This document shows, piece after piece, positions 5,441-7,722 of a stretch of DNA of 7,722 bases. Every line of letters begins with the position of its first letter. The first letter of the stretch is position 1. The position numbers were made by a program, and so were the translations under genes. Source of the DNA: Myxococcales bacterium (GTDB lineage: Bacteria; Desulfobacterota_B; Binatia; UBA1149; SPBQ01); assembly GCA_004525875.1 (NCBI GenBank), contig SPBQ01000099.1, forward strand, positions 1-7,722, given 5' to 3'. The notes beneath the pieces are model-generated. The model saw nothing but the letters and a program-made list of their open reading frames with translations. It had not been told where the DNA came from and did no database searches.

Positions 5441-5698
5441 ATGGCAGACGAAGAATCTACCGAAGGGACCGAAGAGAAGGACGCACGGGCAGCCGCGCCC
5501 GCTGCCGCCGCGCAGGCGTCGGCTGCGACGCCGAAGGAAACCGTCGACCCGGCCAGAGCGGCCGCCAAGGCTGAGATTCACGCGCTCAAGGCAAAGCGGG
5601 CCGGGGTCATCGAGGCCAAGGACGGCGTCGCCCTGAAGAAGATCCGGCGCAAGATCCGCAATCTGAAACGCCAGCTTCGCAAGGCCGCCGCGGCCTGA
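5441..5698 (+). CDS. Small Ala-rich, Lys/Arg-rich basic protein of unknown function
   Basis: An 85-residue protein starting at ATG 5441, five bases after a good AGGAG ribosome site (5431-5435). An in-frame upstream start at 5381 lies before the predicted promoter and is rejected. The N-terminus is acidic (MADEESTEGTEEKD), followed by an Ala/Pro-rich low-complexity linker (15-40). The C-terminus is a strongly basic, probably helical or coiled stretch, about 44-85: AEIHALKAKRAGVIEAKD, then KKIRRKIRNLKRQLRK. There is no signal peptide or membrane segment. The acidic-linker-basic layout recalls small nucleic-acid-binding or ribosome-associated proteins, but I do not recognise a family. GC-rich third positions, a strong ribosome site and a dedicated candidate promoter support it being real. 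MtfA follows 46 bp downstream on the same strand, so the two may be co-transcribed. Confidence 0.75.
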   Translation: MADEESTEGTEEKDARAAAPAAAAQASAATPKETVDPARAAAKAEIHALKAKRAGVIEAKDGVALKKIRRKIRNLKRQLRKAAAA

Positions 5699-5713
5699 CG
5701 CCGGTACCCGGCG
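5699..5713 (+). repeat. Hairpin immediately after the small basic protein stop codon
   Basis: CGCCGG (5699-5704), loop TAC, CCGGCG (5708-5713) form a perfect six-base GC stem directly after the TGA. No T-tract follows, so it is not a classical terminator. It could stabilise or partially attenuate the transcript, giving more small protein than MtfA. Confidence 0.4.
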
Positions 5714-5744
5714 CGTCGGCGCCTCGGCGTGTCGTTGCGTAGGA

Positions 5745-6521
5745 ATGTTCGGCTTCAAGAATCGGCGTCGGGCCAGGCTTAGGGCCCGGCCGCTCGATCC
5801 GGGCAAGCGCCTCCTCCTCGAAACGGGCGTTCCCTACTACGACCTCCTGGACTCCCCCGAGCGCATGGCGCTCGAGGGGCTCGTACAGGTGTTCTTGCGC
5901 GAGAAGCACTTCGAGGGGTGCGGCGGGCTCGAGATCACCGAAGAGATGCGCGTCACGATCGCGGGCCACGCGTGCCTGCTGATCCTCGGCCGAGAGACGG
6001 ACTTCTTCCCGCTGCTCTCCTCGGTGCTGCTGTACCCGGACAGCTACACGGCCCCGGTTGCGCGTCACGGGCCGGGCGGCGTCGTCACGGAGGCGGCCGA
6101 GCAGCGCATCGGCGAGTCGTGGGCCGAGGGCTCGATCGTGCTCTCGTGGCACGACGTCTGCGACGACGTGCTGGCGCCCGAGGACGGCTACAGCGTGATC
6201 GTCCACGAGTTTGCCCACCAGCTCGACGCGGAGCTGCCTGAAGCGGAGGGCATGCCGGTGCTTTCCGATTCGTCGATGTACGCGGACTGGTCGCGCGTGA
6301 TGAAGGCCGAGTACGAGCGGCTTTGCGCGGACGTGGCGGCCGGACGCGAGGGTGTGATCGACGGCTACGGCGCCGAGAGCCCGGCAGAGTTCTTCGCCGT
6401 CGCCAGCGAATGCTTCTTCACGGTGCCGATCGATCTCGAGGAAGAGCACCCCGACCTGTACGCCCAGCTCGCGTGTCTGTACCGACAGCATCCGGCGCAA
6501 CGGCTGCGGCGCGTGAGCTGA
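5745..6521 (+). CDS. mtfA: MtfA-family zinc-dependent peptidase
   Basis: A 258-residue protein, a normal length for MtfA. It begins MFGFKNRRRARL, the family's usual short basic N-terminus, at ATG 5745. The zincin motif HEFAHQLD places the zinc ligands at His154 and His158 and the catalytic Glu at 155. The third ligand corresponds to Glu215 in ESPAEFFAVASE (211-222), spaced as in E. coli/Klebsiella MtfA, where that residue is Glu212. In enterics MtfA (Mlc titration factor A) sequesters the glucose repressor Mlc and has aminopeptidase activity. No Mlc or PTS gene is visible here, so the biological partner is unknown. It is cytosolic by sequence (no signal peptide). It lies 46 bp after the small basic protein and converges on the WS/DGAT gene with only 33 bp between stops and no obvious terminator. 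Only a close AGGA precedes the start, so translation may be modest. Confidence 0.95.
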   Translation: MFGFKNRRRARLRARPLDPGKRLLLETGVPYYDLLDSPERMALEGLVQVFLREKHFEGCGGLEITEEMRVTIAGHACLLILGRETDFFPLLSSVLLYPDSYTAPVARHGPGGVVTEAAEQRIGESWAEGSIVLSWHDVCDDVLAPEDGYSVIVHEFAHQLDAELPEAEGMPVLSDSSMYADWSRVMKAEYERLCADVAAGREGVIDGYGAESPAEFFAVASECFFTVPIDLEEEHPDLYAQLACLYRQHPAQRLRRVS

Positions 6522-6554
6522 AAAGGGGAGGACGGCGAGAGGCGGGGGTCGCGG

Positions 6555-7722
6555 TCAGAATCGGCCGCATTCGCCAGGAACACTGGTCTCGAATCGCAGT
6601 GCCCGGACATTCTCGGTGCTCTCGAGCTCCAGATCGGCGATCCGCTTGAGCTCGGCGATCGATTCGCCGAAGCCGCGCGCGATGATCCACGGGTCGGGCA
6701 CCGCATCCGGGCAGGCGATGACGCCGAGATCGACGGAATCCTGGTAGCTCAGCACCGTGATGTTCACACCGGCGCCGTCGAACACGGGGCCGAGCGGGTA
6801 CGTGGCCAGCACCCGTGCTCCGCCCGCGTACAGCGCGATGGGCGGGCCGGGCACGTTCGAGATGATGAGGTTGTGGAGGGGTGGGAGGTGGTCGGCCAGG
6901 CGCATGCGCGAGAACAGGCAGGCCGCCTGCGGGAAGATTGCGCCCGGCGTCACCTGTGCCCAGTCGTTGAGAACGTTCTCGCCCATGGCGCCATGCAGCA
7001 GCTTGGCCTTTCGCGAGCTGCGCATGATGTGCATGAGGCGGATGACGGGGTCCGGCACGTTCACCGGTAGCCCCACGAACATCGCCGACACGTTGTTGCA
7101 CTGCTCGCGGCGCGCACGGGAACGATCCATGGAAACGGGTACGGTCGCGATGAGTGGCTTGTCCGGCAGCTCTCTGCGCTCGATCAGGTAGCGTCGCAAC
7201 GCGCCGGCGCACGCAGCGAGCACGACGTCGTTCACCGTTGCCGCGAAGGCGGTCTTGATGGTCCGAACGTCCGCGAGGTCGGCCTTGCCGAACGCGACCG
7301 TACGTTCGGCGGAGATGGTCGACGTGAATGTGGTGCGCGGCGCCGTGAATGGCATCACCGCCGCTCGTTCGCCGTCGCCCGCCTCTGTCCCGCTGCCGAT
7401 GAGCGGCAGCAGCGAGCGGCCGGTTTCCAGCACGGTGCGTGCCAGGCGCAGCGGCCCGATGGCCAACGAGCCGGCGGCGGCCGCCAGTAGCTCGAGCGAG
7501 GTCGGTACGGGTTCGGTGCTCCGGGCCGTGCTCACGGACTCGCAGTGCGGCGCCAGCGGCTCGAGGTCGAACAGTCGGCCCATCACTTCGGCGCCGGACA
7601 CGCCGTCCATCAGAGCGTGGTGGATCTTGGAGACCAGTGCGATGTGGCCGTTCTCGAGCCCTTCGACGATCCACAGCTCCCACAGCGGGCGGCGGCGATC
7701 GAGCGGCCGCGAAGCGATATGG
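6555..7722 (-). CDS. Wax ester synthase / diacylglycerol acyltransferase (WS/DGAT), partial at the right edge
   Basis: The minus-strand frame is open at the window edge and ends at TGA 6557-6555; 388 residues are visible. The N-terminal ~75-90 residues of a usual 460-480-residue protein are missing. Residues below are counted from the edge. PLDRRRPLWELW (6-17) contains the PLW motif. HHALMDG (34-40; bases 7622-7602) is the HHxxxDG acyltransferase active site, with the second His as catalytic base. ATVNDVVLA is the ND motif (about 161-169). The C-terminal domain (DUF1298) contains SNVPGPPIALYAGG and YQDSVDLGVIACPD. The enzyme joins acyl-CoA to fatty alcohols or diacylglycerol, making wax esters or triacylglycerol storage droplets at the inner membrane; which acceptor is used cannot be read. 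All motifs are intact. It converges with mtfA, and its promoter lies beyond the window. Confidence 0.96.
   Translation of the reverse strand, partial: HIASRPLDRRRPLWELWIVEGLENGHIALVSKIHHALMDGVSGAEVMGRLFDLEPLAPHCESVSTARSTEPVPTSLELLAAAAGSLAIGPLRLARTVLETGRSLLPLIGSGTEAGDGERAAVMPFTAPRTTFTSTISAERTVAFGKADLADVRTIKTAFAATVNDVVLAACAGALRRYLIERRELPDKPLIATVPVSMDRSRARREQCNNVSAMFVGLPVNVPDPVIRLMHIMRSSRKAKLLHGAMGENVLNDWAQVTPGAIFPQAACLFSRMRLADHLPPLHNLIISNVPGPPIALYAGGARVLATYPLGPVFDGAGVNITVLSYQDSVDLGVIACPDAVPDPWIIARGFGESIAELKRIADLELESTENVRALRFETSVPGECGRF

Noticed and set aside
5607..6500. Minus-strand open frame of 297 codons opposite mtfA
   Set aside because: It is antisense to a protein with an intact HEFAH motif; its translation is Arg/Val-rich with no domain.
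6522..6554. Possible bidirectional terminator between mtfA and WS/DGAT
   Set aside because: The 33 bases are purine-rich with no inverted repeat, so I see no terminator.
6418..7683. Minus-strand 421-codon frame overlapping the WS/DGAT gene
   Set aside because: The correct frame carries PLW, HHALMDG and SNVPGP; this one is an Arg/Ala-rich off-frame reading.
1..7722. tRNA, rRNA, CRISPR, insertion sequence, toxin-antitoxin or defence genes
   Set aside because: I looked on both strands and saw no cloverleaf, transposase, terminal repeats, spacer array or recognisable defence domain.

Overview
The window is GC-rich bacterial DNA, roughly two-thirds G+C with strongly GC-biased third codon positions. 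It is densely packed with ten recognisable protein genes and no RNA genes, insertion sequences or CRISPR arrays. The gene mix suggests a Gram-negative, environmental, lipid- and xenobiotic-metabolising bacterium of the Myxococcota, Binatota or 'deltaproteobacterial' kind. That mix is a luciferase-like monooxygenase, hotdog thioesterase, GreA/GreB-type factor, glutathione-S-transferase-like protein, 2-hydroxychromene-2-carboxylate isomerase-like protein, DUF2855, MtfA and a wax ester synthase/DGAT. Actinobacteria also carry LLM and WS/DGAT proteins, so the lineage is an inference and not a firm call.

Left block (1-3350, minus strand): five genes run in the same direction and could form one operon. 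In transcription order they are a glutaredoxin/GST-fold protein resembling mPGES-2, a GreA/GreB-family factor, a PaaI/hotdog thioesterase, a DUF2237 protein, and a luciferase-like monooxygenase that runs off the left edge. The gaps are 33, 97, 86 and 42 bp. The last ~130 bases of the monooxygenase frame no longer look like the family.

Centre (3351-5241): a 119-bp divergent spacer holds a 32-bp near-perfect palindrome. It separates the GST-like gene from a plus-strand DsbA-fold/2-hydroxychromene-2-carboxylate isomerase-like gene. The isomerase homology ends near 4110, but its frame stays open to 4456 and overlaps about 295 bp of the convergent DUF2855 gene.

Right block (5242-7722): a second divergent spacer of 199 bp has plausible promoters in both directions, a 13-bp inverted repeat and a 5'-leader hairpin. 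It drives DUF2855 leftward. To the right lie a small Ala/Lys-rich basic protein and the zinc peptidase MtfA. A wax ester synthase/diacylglycerol acyltransferase on the minus strand converges on MtfA and is cut by the right edge.

Together the genes point to accessory redox, acyl-CoA and lipid-storage metabolism with thiol chemistry (CPYC GST-like protein and DsbA-fold isomerase facing each other across a shared operator-like palindrome). No single named pathway is shown, and I see no defence system or complete novel system here.
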